The translations under genes were made by a program, and so were the position numbers. From Streptomyces sp. (GTDB taxonomy: Bacteria; Actinomycetota; Actinomycetes; Streptomycetales; Streptomycetaceae): 33,551 nt of DNA. The stretch covers positions 1 to 33,551 of the forward strand of contig NZ_JAEKKT010000198.1 of assembly GCF_019510245.1 (NCBI RefSeq). The letters are read 5' to 3'. Of this stretch, positions 1 to 7,956 are shown in pieces. Every line of letters starts with the position of its first letter. Position 1 is the stretch's first letter. The notes below the pieces were generated by a model. The model worked only from the letters and a program-made list of their open reading frames with translations, ran no database searches and had not been told where the DNA came from.

Positions 1-120
1 AGACGGGGTATCAACATATCTGGCGTTGACTTTTGGCACGCTGTTGAGTTCTCAAGGAACGGTCGCTTCCTTTGTACTCACCCTCTCGGGCTTTCCTCCG
101 GGCTTCCCTTCGGTCTTGCG
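1..120 (-). ncRNA. 5' leader of an rRNA operon (precursor 16S leader, partial)
   Basis: Read on the minus strand, this stretch contains the block CCTTGAGAACTCAACAGCG, then a run of AAAAGTCAACGCC and GTTGATACCCCGTC. I recognise this from memory as the conserved precursor leader that precedes 16S rRNA in Streptomyces rrn operons. The mature 16S gene would begin beyond the left edge, so no mature rRNA is in the window. The assignment rests on recall of the leader; aligning the flanking sequence would settle it. The open plus-strand frame here is a shadow. Confidence 0.8.
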
Positions 121-126
121 TTTCCG

Positions 127-132
127 ACTCTA
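127..132 (-). promoter_or_regulatory. rrn promoter, -10 hexamer TAGAGT (proximal)
   Basis: On the minus strand the context is GATAGAGTCGGAAACGC, which is typical of the leader-proximal promoter of Streptomyces rrn operons. TAGAGT fits the TANNNT -10 consensus and would start transcription near position 120. I do not see a good TTGACA-like -35. The sequence GGGAATCGG lies upstream at a similar place to the one before the next promoter candidate. Confidence 0.6.
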
Positions 133-218
133 TCAGATCCTTTCGGCGTCCGATTCCCGGTCGGCGGGATTGTCTTCAGGCTTTCTGGCTTTCGCCCGTC
201 GGCCTTTCGACATTCACT

Positions 219-224
219 ACGTTA
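219..224 (-). promoter_or_regulatory. Possible upstream rrn promoter, -10 hexamer TAACGT
   Basis: On the minus strand GGGAATCGGC is followed directly by TAACGT, and a TTATGA that could serve as a weak -35 lies 18 nt further upstream. Streptomyces rrn operons usually have several tandem promoters, so a second one is expected here. The match is weak and could be chance. Between this site and the end of the glycosylase gene (about 260-403) I see nothing else I can name. Confidence 0.35.
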
Positions 225-403
225 GCCGATTCCCGCCGGGACTCATAATCGAGTTCCTCGAGTTCGAATTCGGGCATGCAGGCACGCCGAAATCGACCCC
301 GCCAGGGGAAGTCGTAGGTAGTGGGTGGCCGCTTCCGGCTGCTGGCGATTGCCATACCCGGTTCAAGCGGCTCGGGCTACATTACGCACCTTCCAGGGAC
401 GCG

Positions 404-1054
404 TCAACTTGAGCGGCGCCTCGGCACATGGGCCCGATAGGGGCTCACGGTGGGGTCGTTGGCGATCCAGTAGCGCCAGGGGTGGATGTCGCCGTTGCCG
501 CCCTCGCCGGCGACTCCGGTGCGCGGACCGTTGCGCACCTGGTCGGAGGGGACGGGGGTGCCGGTCAGTATCCGCAGCGGGGTCTCGCCGACGGCACACG
601 CGTCCGTGCCGTCCAGGGCCCGGTCGACGCCCAGGGCCGTGGCCAGGCGGGCGGGTCCTTTGGCCAGTTCTCTGTCGTATCGGGCCGAAAGCCGACGTTT
701 GCGGGCGAGCTCGGCCCCCTCGACGATCTCGCCGGCGCGGAGCAGGACCGCGCACGCGGTGCCCTCGGGACCGCAGACGAGGTTCATGCAGAACCACATG
801 CCGTAGGTGAAGTAGACGTACACGTGTCCGGGCGGACCGAACATCACGTCGTTGCGGGGGGTGCGGCCGCGATAGGCGTGCGAGGCCGGGTCGTTCGGGC
901 CGTCGTACGCCTCCACCTCTGTGACGCGCACCGCGATCGGACCGTCCGGGGTGGTGCGGACGAGAATGCGGCCGAGCAGGTCGGGGGCGACCTCCAGCAC
1001 AGGGCGGTCGAAGAAGCTTCTGGGGAGTGGCGTACGGTCCGGGGGCACGATCAT
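404..1054 (-). CDS. DNA-3-methyladenine glycosylase (AAG/MPG family)
   Basis: Base-excision repair enzyme that cuts the N-glycosidic bond of alkylated purines. The 216-residue product has the AAG family core: TEVEAY near residues 45-50, then DPASHAYRGRTPRN, then YVYFTYGMWFCMN. By alignment with human AAG from memory, Glu48 matches catalytic Glu125, Tyr50 matches the base-contacting Tyr127 and His59 matches His136. The ATG at 1054 was chosen over an upstream in-frame TTG because the domain begins just after it; the Shine-Dalgarno is weak (GGAC). The gene runs toward the rrn promoters in the same direction and is divergent from the Spo0M gene. No other repair gene is adjacent. Confidence 0.93.
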   Translation of the reverse strand: MIVPPDRTPLPRSFFDRPVLEVAPDLLGRILVRTTPDGPIAVRVTEVEAYDGPNDPASHAYRGRTPRNDVMFGPPGHVYVYFTYGMWFCMNLVCGPEGTACAVLLRAGEIVEGAELARKRRLSARYDRELAKGPARLATALGVDRALDGTDACAVGETPLRILTGTPVPSDQVRNGPRTGVAGEGGNGDIHPWRYWIANDPTVSPYRAHVPRRRSS

Positions 1055-1203
1055 GGCGTCCGAGCGTAGTCCAGACCGAGGACGCCAAGGGCTGGTCAAG
1101 GATTCGTCTGCTTGCCAGGGTGTGGGCCGGAACCGGTCGTGACCGGATCGCGTTTGTAGGGATCAAGGGTCCGTTCGTACGGAGTAGGTAGTAGAGGAGA
1201 GTC

Positions 1204-1986
1204 ATGGGGTTCAAGAAGCTGCTCGCGAGCCTGGGGGCCGGCGGGGCGTCCGTCGAGACGGTGCTCACCGAGGTGAACGTCGTACCGGGCGGTGTCGTCC
1301 AGGGCGAGGTGCGGATCCAGGGCGGCTCGGTGAACCAGGAGATCCAGGGACTCTCCGTGGGGCTCCAGGCGCGGGTCGAGGTGGAGAGCGGCGACGAGGA
1401 GTACAAGCAGAACATCGGCTTCGGCAAGGTACGGCTCGGCGGTGCCTTCGAGCTGCAGGCCGGGGCCGTGCACGCGGTGCCGTTCGGGCTGGAGATTCCG
1501 TGGGAGACGCCCGTCACGATGATCGACGGGCAGGCGCTGCGCGGGATGCACATCGGGGTGACCACGGAGCTGGAGATCGCCCGTGCCGTCGACTCGGGGG
1601 ACCTGGACCCCATCAACGTGCATCCGCTGCCGGCGCAGAAGGCGATCCTGGACGCCTTCATCCAGCTGGGCTTCCGCTTCAAGAACGCAGACCTGGAGAA
1701 GGGGCACATCCGGGGGACGCGGCAGACCCTGCCGTTCTACCAGGAGGTCGAGTTCCACCCGCCGTCCCAGTACCGGGGGCTGAACCAGGTCGAGCTGAGT
1801 TTCGTGGCGGATGCGCACGCCATGGACGTCGTCCTCGAAATGGACAAGAAGCCGGGGCTGTTCAGCGAGGGCAGTGACACCTTCCGTTCCTTCCAGGTGG
1901 GTCTGCACGACTTCCACGGGACCGACTGGGCGGCTTATCTCAACCAGTGGCTGTCCGAGGTCGGCAGCAGGCGCAACTGGTTCTAG
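1204..1986 (+). CDS. Spo0M-like sporulation-control protein
   Basis: The 260-residue product matches the SpoOM family, arrestin-like beta-sandwich proteins first named in Bacillus as affecting entry into sporulation. Family features visible are the N-terminal MGFKKLLASLGAGGASVET, the conserved VVPGG and GEVRIQGG strand region, EIPWETPVT in the middle, and QEVEFHPP then LSFVADAHAMDVVLEMDKK near the end. The ATG at 1204 has a strong ribosome binding site (GAGGAG, 4 nt before the start). The following PEBP gene is on the same strand about 65 nt later, so the two may share a transcript. The biochemical role of this family is not settled. Confidence 0.88.
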   Translation: MGFKKLLASLGAGGASVETVLTEVNVVPGGVVQGEVRIQGGSVNQEIQGLSVGLQARVEVESGDEEYKQNIGFGKVRLGGAFELQAGAVHAVPFGLEIPWETPVTMIDGQALRGMHIGVTTELEIARAVDSGDLDPINVHPLPAQKAILDAFIQLGFRFKNADLEKGHIRGTRQTLPFYQEVEFHPPSQYRGLNQVELSFVADAHAMDVVLEMDKKPGLFSEGSDTFRSFQVGLHDFHGTDWAAYLNQWLSEVGSRRNWF

Positions 1987-2051
1987 GCTCGGGAACCGCG
2001 GATTCCGTGACGGGGTCCGTCATCGATCAGTATCGATCAGGAGGTACCGAG

Positions 2052-2591
2052 GTGACCGAGCTCAAGCGGCGGCCTCTCCCCCATGACTTCCATCCGCCCG
2101 TTCCGTCGTTCACGGTGACGAGCGAGGACATCGAGGAAGGGGCGACGCTCAAGGACGCTCAGGTCCACGCCAAGGGCAACACCTCGCCGCACCTGCGGTG
2201 GGAGGGCTTCCCGGCCGGGACCAAGAGCTTCGCCGTGACCTGCTACGACCCGGACGCCCCGACGGGCAGCGGGTTCTGGCACTGGACCGTGTTCGACATC
2301 CCGGTCTCGGTGACCGAGCTGCCGGCGGGCGCGGGCAGCGGCAAGTTCGAGGGGCTGCCCGAGGGCGCGGTCCAGGTGCGCAACGACTACGGGTCGAAGG
2401 ACTTCGGCGGTGCCGCGCCGCCGCCCGGGGACGGGCCGCACCGGTACGTCTTCACGGTGTACGCGGTGGACCAGGAGAAGCTCGGTCCGGACGCCGACGT
2501 GTCGCCTGCCGTCGTCGGGTTCAACCTGCGGTTCCACGCGATCGCGCGGGCGCAGCTCATCGGAGAGTACGAGAACCCCGAACAGGGCTGA
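2052..2591 (+). CDS. YbhB/YbcL family Raf-kinase-inhibitor-like protein (PEBP)
   Basis: A 179-residue phosphatidylethanolamine-binding-protein homologue. Hallmarks are CYDPDAP followed by FWHWTVFDIP (the DPD and HW elements of the anion pocket) and GDGPHRYVFTVYAVD (the GxHRY element). There is no signal peptide, so it should be cytosolic. GTG at 2052 was chosen because AGGAGG lies just before it; an earlier ATG in the same frame would overlap the Spo0M gene and has no family sequence. The physiological role of bacterial PEBPs is mostly unknown. Confidence 0.9.
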   Translation: MTELKRRPLPHDFHPPVPSFTVTSEDIEEGATLKDAQVHAKGNTSPHLRWEGFPAGTKSFAVTCYDPDAPTGSGFWHWTVFDIPVSVTELPAGAGSGKFEGLPEGAVQVRNDYGSKDFGGAAPPPGDGPHRYVFTVYAVDQEKLGPDADVSPAVVGFNLRFHAIARAQLIGEYENPEQG

Positions 2592-2614
2592 CGCAGCGCG
2601 CGAAATCAGCTGAG

Positions 2615-2627
2615 CGTTCATTGAACG
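2615..2627. promoter_or_regulatory. Perfect 13-bp palindrome CGTTCATTGAACG, possible operator
   Basis: CGTTCA-T-TGAACG sits in the 167-bp gap between the PEBP gene and the HNH gene. It is short for a terminator, has no T tract, and lies about 130 nt before the HNH start, so a binding site for a dimeric regulator is the simplest reading. The regulator is unknown and the biological role is inference. Confidence 0.3.
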
Positions 2628-2758
2628 TTTGCCCGTCTCTGGTCATGGAAGTGATCAGGGGCGGGCAGTTTTTATTGCGTTGTCCATCTCGGCGCGCCCG
2701 TCCAGAGTTGATCCAAGCCCGCCGGCGGTGGGCACGGTGCACATGGGAGGTGGGCTGG

Positions 2759-3268
2759 ATGCGTGACACGCTGGTGCTGAACGCGAGCTTCGAGCCGCTG
2801 TCTACGGTGACGTTGAACCGCGCCGTCGTTCTGGTGCTCCAGGACAAGGCCGTCGTCGAGCAGGCCCACCCCGAGCTGCGCATGCGCGGTGCCGAGGTGG
2901 ACATACCTGCGCCTCGGGTCATAAGGCTGTGCAGGTATGTGCGGGTGCCCTTTCGGAGACAGGCGCCGTGGTCGCGGCGGGGGGTGCTGGTCAGGGACCG
3001 GCACCGGTGCGCGTACTGCGGGAAGCGGGCGACGACCGTGGACCATGTGGTGCCGCGGGCTCAGGGTGGCGCCGACTCCTGGCTGAACACGGTGGCGTCC
3101 TGCGCTGAGGACAATCACCGGAAGGCGGACCGGACGCCGGAGCAGGCGGGGATGCCGTTGCTTCAGAAGCCGTTCGAGCCTTCGCCGCAGGATGCGATGC
3201 TGCTTGCAATGGGGGCCGAGGATCTGGCGGCGTTGCCTGAGTGGCTGGCGGGGGATGTGGCCGCCTAG
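2759..3268 (+). CDS. HNH endonuclease domain protein
   Basis: The 169-residue product has an N-terminal region starting MRDTLVLNASFEPLSTV, common in actinobacterial HNH proteins of this type, and a C-terminal HNH module: CAYCGKR (Cys84, Cys87), DHVVPRAQGG (Asp95-His96), Asn110, and SCAEDNHRK (Cys115). The fourth zinc ligand, usually the second Cys of a CxxC pair, is Asp118. The ATG at 2759 has GGGAGG upstream. The real target is unknown; no restriction or phage genes are nearby, so a defence role is not supported by context. It converges on the SPFH gene. Confidence 0.85.
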   Translation: MRDTLVLNASFEPLSTVTLNRAVVLVLQDKAVVEQAHPELRMRGAEVDIPAPRVIRLCRYVRVPFRRQAPWSRRGVLVRDRHRCAYCGKRATTVDHVVPRAQGGADSWLNTVASCAEDNHRKADRTPEQAGMPLLQKPFEPSPQDAMLLAMGAEDLAALPEWLAGDVAA

Positions 3269-3310
3269 TCGTCTGCCCGGCCGGTCCCGTCTTGTGGCTG
3301 CGGCTGCGTT

Positions 3311-3361
3311 GTGGCTTGTCGCGCAGTTCCCCGCGCCCCCAAAAAAGGGTGGGCGCGGGGA
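3311..3361. terminator. Dispersed intergenic repeat, copy 1; two-way terminator hairpin
   Basis: Begins GTGGCTTGTCGCGCAGTTCC and continues as an inverted repeat CCCCGCGCCC / GGGCGCGGGG (3329-3338 with 3351-3360, plus one flanking T-A pair), loop containing six A, followed by a T-rich stretch (TTGTTTT) to 3374. It lies between the convergent HNH (+) and SPFH (-) genes, so it can end both transcripts. The first 20 bases recur at 6748 and 28610. Confidence 0.8.
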
Positions 3362-3381
3362 CCGATTGTTTTGAGGCGCCG

Positions 3382-4326
3382 CTAGTCGATGTTGGGCTTC
3401 TCGCGGCGCTCCTGGGCGGGGACGTTGCCGCCGCCGTTGGAACCGCCGCCCAGGGTGCCGAAGTTGCCCATGGCGCCGGAGAGGCCCTTGAGGGCGTCGC
3501 CGATTTCGCTGGGGACGATCCAGAGCTTGTTGGCGTCGCCCTCGGCGATCTTCGGGAGCATCTGGAGGTACTGGTAGGAGAGGAGCTTCTGGTCCGGGTC
3601 GCCGGCGTGGATGGCCTCGAAGACCGTGCGGACCGCCTGGGCCTCGCCCTCCGCTCGCAGGGCCGCGGCCTTGGCCTCACCTTCGGCGCGCAGGATCTGG
3701 GACTGCTTCTCGCCCTCGGCGGTGAGGATGGCGGCCTGGCGGGTGCCCTCCGCGGTGAGGATCGCGGCGCGCTTGTCACGGTCGGCGCGCATCTGCTTCT
3801 CCATCGAGTCCTGGATGGAGGTGGGCGGCTCGATCGCCTTGAGTTCGACGCGGTTGACGCGGATGCCCCACTTGCCGGTGGCCTCGTCGAGGACACCGCG
3901 CAGGGCCGCGTTGATCTCCTCGCGGGAGGTCAGGGTGCGCTCCAGGTCCATGCCGCCGATGATGTTGCGGAGCGTGGTGACGGTGAGCTGCTCGATGGCC
4001 TGGATGTAGCTGGCGACCTCGTAGGTGGCCGCGCGGGCGTCCGTCACCTGGTAGTAGATGACGGTGTCGATGTTCACGACCAGGTTGTCCTGGGTGATCA
4101 CCGGCTGCGGCGGGAACGGTACGACCTGTTCACGCAGGTCGATGCGGTTGCGGATGGTGTCGATGAACGGGACCACGATGTTGAGGCCCGCGTTCAGGGT
4201 CCGCGTGTAGCGGCCGAAGCGCTCGACGATGGCGGCGCTCGCCTGTGGGATGACTTGGATCGTCTTGATCAGGGCGATGAAGACCAACACCACCAGAATG
4301 ACCAGGACGATGATGACCGGTTCCAT
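3382..4326 (-). CDS. SPFH/band-7 (stomatin-like, QmcA type) membrane protein
   Basis: The 314-residue product has one N-terminal membrane segment (about 3-20), the band-7 domain (VERFGRYTRTLNAGLNIVVPF onward, to about 180), and a helical Ala/Glu-rich stretch of repeated AEGE units (about 190-230) likely to form a coiled coil. The C-terminal tail is Gly/Asn rich. Such proteins oligomerise at the membrane and are linked to membrane microdomains. The NfeD gene lies just upstream on the same strand (130 nt gap), the classic pairing for this family. The C-terminal function in Streptomyces is not established. Confidence 0.92.
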   Translation of the reverse strand: MEPVIIVLVILVVLVFIALIKTIQVIPQASAAIVERFGRYTRTLNAGLNIVVPFIDTIRNRIDLREQVVPFPPQPVITQDNLVVNIDTVIYYQVTDARAATYEVASYIQAIEQLTVTTLRNIIGGMDLERTLTSREEINAALRGVLDEATGKWGIRVNRVELKAIEPPTSIQDSMEKQMRADRDKRAAILTAEGTRQAAILTAEGEKQSQILRAEGEAKAAALRAEGEAQAVRTVFEAIHAGDPDQKLLSYQYLQMLPKIAEGDANKLWIVPSEIGDALKGLSGAMGNFGTLGGGSNGGGNVPAQERREKPNID

Positions 4327-4456
4327 CGTCGCTCCCCGTACCCTTCTCCGCCTCGGCGCTTCGGCAGATCTTATGGTTGTCGAAGATCTTGCTGGATGAG
4401 TCTGACAGACGCACGCGCAACTCGGGGACTCTTCTGTTCAGTTGAGTCTTACGAGG

Positions 4457-4891
4457 TCAGATGACGATCGCGGTGGCCCCCTCGATCTCCACGACGTCGA
4501 CTTCCTGCCCCACTTCGTAGGCACGGTCCGGGTCGAGGGCGCGCGCCGACCAGATCTCGCCTGCGAGCTTGATCCGTCCGTCCGCGCCGCCGTCGACGCG
4601 TTCGAGTACGACGGCCTGTTTGCCCTTCAACGCGTCGACGCCGGTGGCGAGTTGCGGGCGCTGGGCGGCGTGCCGGTTCGCGATGGGCCGTACGACGGCG
4701 ATCAGCGCGACCGAGACGACGACGAAGACGAGCACCTGGATCACGGTGCCCGCGCCCAGTCCGGCGGTACCGGCGGCGGCCGCGGCGCCGACCGCGAACA
4801 TGCCGAACTCCGGCATCGCCGTCACCACGAGCGGAATTCCGAGCGCCGCCGCGACGACGAGCCACCACACCCATGCGTCGATGCTGTTCAC
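4457..4891 (-). CDS. NfeD-like membrane protein (OB-fold partner of SPFH protein)
   Basis: A 144-residue protein with two or three membrane segments in the first half (about 8-25, 28-45, 50-67) and a soluble C-terminal OB-fold-like NfeD domain (about 80-144, with GKQAVVLERVDGGADGRIKLAGEIWSAR split by turns). It is the short form without a ClpP-like protease domain. It probably works with the SPFH protein encoded downstream. The GTG start at 4891 has no Shine-Dalgarno, but TACCAT lies 6 nt before it, consistent with a leaderless transcript. Confidence 0.85.
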   Translation of the reverse strand: MNSIDAWVWWLVVAAALGIPLVVTAMPEFGMFAVGAAAAAGTAGLGAGTVIQVLVFVVVSVALIAVVRPIANRHAAQRPQLATGVDALKGKQAVVLERVDGGADGRIKLAGEIWSARALDPDRAYEVGQEVDVVEIEGATAIVI

Positions 4892-4897
4892 ACAGTC

Positions 4898-4903
4898 ATG
4901 GTA
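4898..4903 (-). promoter_or_regulatory. -10 hexamer TACCAT, leaderless start for NfeD gene
   Basis: On the minus strand TACCAT is followed by GACTGT and then the GTG start codon. A -10 six nt before the start places the first transcribed base at or next to the start codon. No Shine-Dalgarno is present, which supports this reading. Confidence 0.45.
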
Positions 4904-4941
4904 GGGCCGGGGACGCCGACCACGACAGTGCGCTTTACCGG

Positions 4942-4962
4942 GTCAGGGCCCGTCAGGTCCCG

Positions 4963-4971
<9 letters not shown>
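4942..4971 (+). repeat. Three tandem 10-bp units beginning GTCAGG
   Basis: GTCAGGGCCC, GTCAGGTCCC and GTCAGGACAG follow one another at a period of 10 across the stop codon of the ABC ATPase gene (stop at 4963-4965). Two of the units are in the gap after the gene. It may reflect local slippage; I see no defined role. Confidence 0.5.
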
Positions 4972-5754
<783 letters not shown>

Positions 5755-5892
5755 GAGCGCGTTGTCTCCCCTTGCAGTGTCGCCGTTCTCGGCTGTCGCG
5801 TACGCCTGTGGCCCGGGCGGCGGCGCCGGTGGGCGCGGCCCTTATGAAATCTACGCCACGAGTGCGCCGCTCCCTTCCATCGGTCCTGTCCT

Positions 5893-5898
5893 TAGGGT
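5893..5898 (+). promoter_or_regulatory. -10 hexamer TAGGGT, leaderless start for the gene at 5905
   Basis: TAGGGT is followed by six bases (GGGGGC) and the ATG at 5905. The G run could instead serve as a weak ribosome binding site, so this is tentative. No TTGACA-like -35 is evident. Confidence 0.35.
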
Positions 5899-5904
5899 GG
5901 GGGC

Positions 5905-6690
5905 ATGCTCTCGGAACCGCGTTCAGGACGCCTCGCCGCTTGGGGAAATGCCCTTTTGGCCGGACTTGTATCTCCGGACGACGCCGTGCTCGCCATCGTC
6001 GGCGAGGACGCGGTGCACCGGGTGGAGGGGCTGCCCGGTGAGACCGCTCCGGTCGGGCTCACGCTGGCGCTGGGGCGGTTGCGGACGCTGGGGGCGACCG
6101 GGCTGCGGGTCGCGCTGCCGGCGTCGGGGCATCCGCTGGGGCTGAGCGGGCCGCCGGAGTTCAATGCGCGGGCGCTGGAGGCCGAGGAGGCGGTGATCTG
6201 CCACGGCGCCGCGTTCGGGCTGGTGCCGGAGGTGTCCGAGGCCGGGCCGGCCGGTGATGTACATGTCGAGGTGGTCTGGCATGTGCTGCCGGTGCGGGAG
6301 GCGCCGCCGGCCGACGTGCCCTCGCTCGGTGAGGCGGAGCGGGAGCTGGCGGAGGCGCTGCGGGACGCGACGGAGATGCTGTCGAAGCTGGACGTCGCCG
6401 GATCGGGACCGGTGGCGGAGGCGGCGATCGACGCGTACCGGGCGCGGGCCGAGCGGGGCCGCGAGGTGCTGGCCCCCGGGTATCCGCCCCGGGCGGTACG
6501 GGTGCTGGAGCTCGCGCAGCGGGTGGGGCTGCTGGTCTCGCTGGCCTACGACAACGGGCACGGCGGGGCGGTGAGCGCGTCGGAGATGGCGGCGCGGTCG
6601 CTGGCGCTGCGGCCGGTGGAGCGGACGGCCCGGCGGGCGCAGGTCGCGGCGTACAACTCCGTTGTGGAGGAGCGTGAGCGAGGGCGCTGA
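5905..6690 (+). CDS. Conserved hypothetical protein, function unknown
   Basis: A 261-residue soluble protein I recognise only as a conserved Streptomyces neighbour of this region. There is no signal peptide or membrane segment. The first half (to about 130) alternates short strands and helices (AVLAIVGEDAVHRVEG, GLRVALPASGHPLGLSGP, HVEVVWHVLP); the second half is Ala/Glu/Arg-rich and probably helical (about 140-261). No catalytic motif is visible. Start at 5905 follows a possible leaderless -10. It converges on the chaplin gene. Confidence 0.8.
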   Translation: MLSEPRSGRLAAWGNALLAGLVSPDDAVLAIVGEDAVHRVEGLPGETAPVGLTLALGRLRTLGATGLRVALPASGHPLGLSGPPEFNARALEAEEAVICHGAAFGLVPEVSEAGPAGDVHVEVVWHVLPVREAPPADVPSLGEAERELAEALRDATEMLSKLDVAGSGPVAEAAIDAYRARAERGREVLAPGYPPRAVRVLELAQRVGLLVSLAYDNGHGGAVSASEMAARSLALRPVERTARRAQVAAYNSVVEERERGR

Positions 6691-6747
6691 GCGCTCTGCT
6701 GTGCCGCGAAGTGGTGCGAGATGTCGTCGGCCGTCCGCGGCGCCGTC

Positions 6748-6830
6748 GTGGCTGGCCGCGCAGTTCCTCCCCCAGCCTTCGGCCGGGGGTACCCCCAGCG
6801 CCCCTTCGGGGCGCTGCCCAACGGGGCGCT
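6748..6830. terminator. Dispersed intergenic repeat, copy 2; tandem hairpins
   Basis: Begins GTGGCTGGCCGCGCAGTTCC, then a GC-rich hairpin (CCCCCAGCC TTC GGCCGGGGG) and a perfect 8-bp hairpin AGCGCCCC-TTC-GGGGCGCT (6797-6815), with a further partial GGGGCGCT to 6830. It lies between the convergent 5905 gene and the chaplin gene. Over about 65 bases it is nearly identical to copy 3 at 28610. Confidence 0.75.
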
Positions 6831-6840
6831 GCCCCGCCGA

Positions 6841-6868
6841 CCGGCCTTCCGGGGATCCGGAAGGCCGG
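6841..6868. terminator. Perfect 11-bp hairpin 3' of the chaplin gene
   Basis: CCGGCCTTCCG (6841-6851) pairs with CGGAAGGCCGG (6858-6868) around a 6-nt loop. It is 28 bp beyond the end of the chaplin gene and, with copy 2 of the repeat, fills the convergent gap. No T tract follows, as is common for hairpin terminators in GC-rich actinobacteria. Confidence 0.6.
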
Positions 6869-6895
6869 AGGTCGAGGCCGCGGTGCGGCGTGGTC

Positions 6896-7144
6896 TCAGT
6901 GGTTGAGGCCGAGGTTGCCGAAGGCGGGGTTGAGGACGCCGACGACGTTGATGCTGTTGCCGACGACGTTGACCGGGACGTGCACCGGGGCCTGGATGAC
7001 GTTGCCCGAGACGACGCCCGGAGAGCCGTGGGCCTCGCCGGCCGCGGTGGCACCGCCGGTGTGGGCGGAGGCCAGTCCCGCGCCGGCGGCCACGATCCCG
7101 CCGGCCACCATCGTCACGGCCGCTGCCTTCTTCAGGTTCTTCAC
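6896..7144 (-). CDS. chpE: Short chaplin (ChpE-like, no cysteines)
   Basis: An 82-residue secreted surface protein of aerial hyphae and spores. A signal peptide (KNLKKAAAVTMVAGGIVAAGAGLASA, residues 2-27, split here for description) is followed by one chaplin domain: GSPGVVSGN, APVHVPVN, GNSINVVGVLNP and AFGNLG. Most chaplins have two cysteines in the domain; this one has none, as I recall for S. coelicolor ChpE, whose size also matches. The GTG start at 7144 has a strong AAGGAGGG site; an in-frame extension upstream lacks a signal peptide. A 170-bp gap separates it from the response regulator gene upstream. Confidence 0.93.
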   Translation of the reverse strand: MKNLKKAAAVTMVAGGIVAAGAGLASAHTGGATAAGEAHGSPGVVSGNVIQAPVHVPVNVVGNSINVVGVLNPAFGNLGLNH

Positions 7145-7314
7145 TTCTTGAGCCCTCCTTGGCGATCGCCACGGCGGTCGCCGCGGCACGCACTGAAGAA
7201 CGGCGGCGGCCGGCGGAGGATGCGCCGTCCGGGTGACATTCCCACGACGGTATGAATCTCAGCCCGGAAGGCGACCCTCCATGTTGCCGTCGGTGAAGCG
7301 TTGCGGAGGGCGCT

Positions 7315-7956
7315 TCAGCCGGTCACGCCATGGCGAACGGCCCAGAGGGCGGCCTGGGTGCGATCGGCCAGGTCGAGTTTCATCAGGATGTTCGAGACGT
7401 GGGTCTTGACGGTCTTCTCGGAGAGCACCAGGGCACGCGCTATCTCCCGGTTGGAGCGGCCGTCGGCGATCAGCCCCAGCACCTCCCGCTCCCGCTCGGT
7501 GAGCGAACCGCCCCTGCCCTGGCCGGAGTTGGCCTCCTCCTGGGAGAGCAGGGCGCCGGCCACCTCGGGCTGGAGCAGGACGTGCCCGGCGTGCACCGAG
7601 CGGATGGCGGCGGCGAGCGCGTCCGGATCGACGTCCTTGTAGACGTATCCGGCGGCGCCCGCGCGCAGGGCCGGGACCACCGTGCGCTGCTCGGTGAAGC
7701 TGGTGACGATCAGCACGCGCGCGGGGTTGTCCAGTTCGCGGAGTCTGCGCAGCGCCGCCACGCCGTCCAGGCCGGGCATCTTGACGTCCATGAGGACGAC
7801 GTCAGGGGTCAGCTCCTGGGCGCGCTCGACCCCTTCGGCGCCGTCGGCGGCCTCGCCGACGACCTCGATGTCGTCCTGGACCTCCAGAAAGGTGCGCAGG
7901 CCCCGGCGGACGACCTGGTGGTCGTCGACCAGCAGCACCCGGATCGCGTCAGCCAC
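7315..7956 (-). CDS. Response regulator, NarL/LuxR family
   Basis: A 213-residue two-component regulator. The receiver domain (about 4-120) has Asp11/Asp12, phosphoacceptor Asp57, Thr85 and Lys107. A NarL-type helix-turn-helix follows (about 150-210; LTEREREVLGLIADG, NREIARALVLSEKTVKTHV). The GTG start at 7956 overlaps the end of the kinase gene by 8 nt and has GGAGGT upstream, so translation is probably coupled. Target genes are unknown; the chaplin gene lies next downstream. Confidence 0.95.
   Translation of the reverse strand: MADAIRVLLVDDHQVVRRGLRTFLEVQDDIEVVGEAADGAEGVERAQELTPDVVLMDVKMPGLDGVAALRRLRELDNPARVLIVTSFTEQRTVVPALRAGAAGYVYKDVDPDALAAAIRSVHAGHVLLQPEVAGALLSQEEANSGQGRGGSLTEREREVLGLIADGRSNREIARALVLSEKTVKTHVSNILMKLDLADRTQAALWAVRHGVTG

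Noticed and set aside
255..275. tRNA T-loop-like GAGTTCGAATTCGG
   Set aside because: No cloverleaf can be built around it on either strand.
26..412. Plus-strand open frame of 128 codons at the left edge
   Set aside because: It lies over the rrn promoter and leader on the other strand and has no protein family features.
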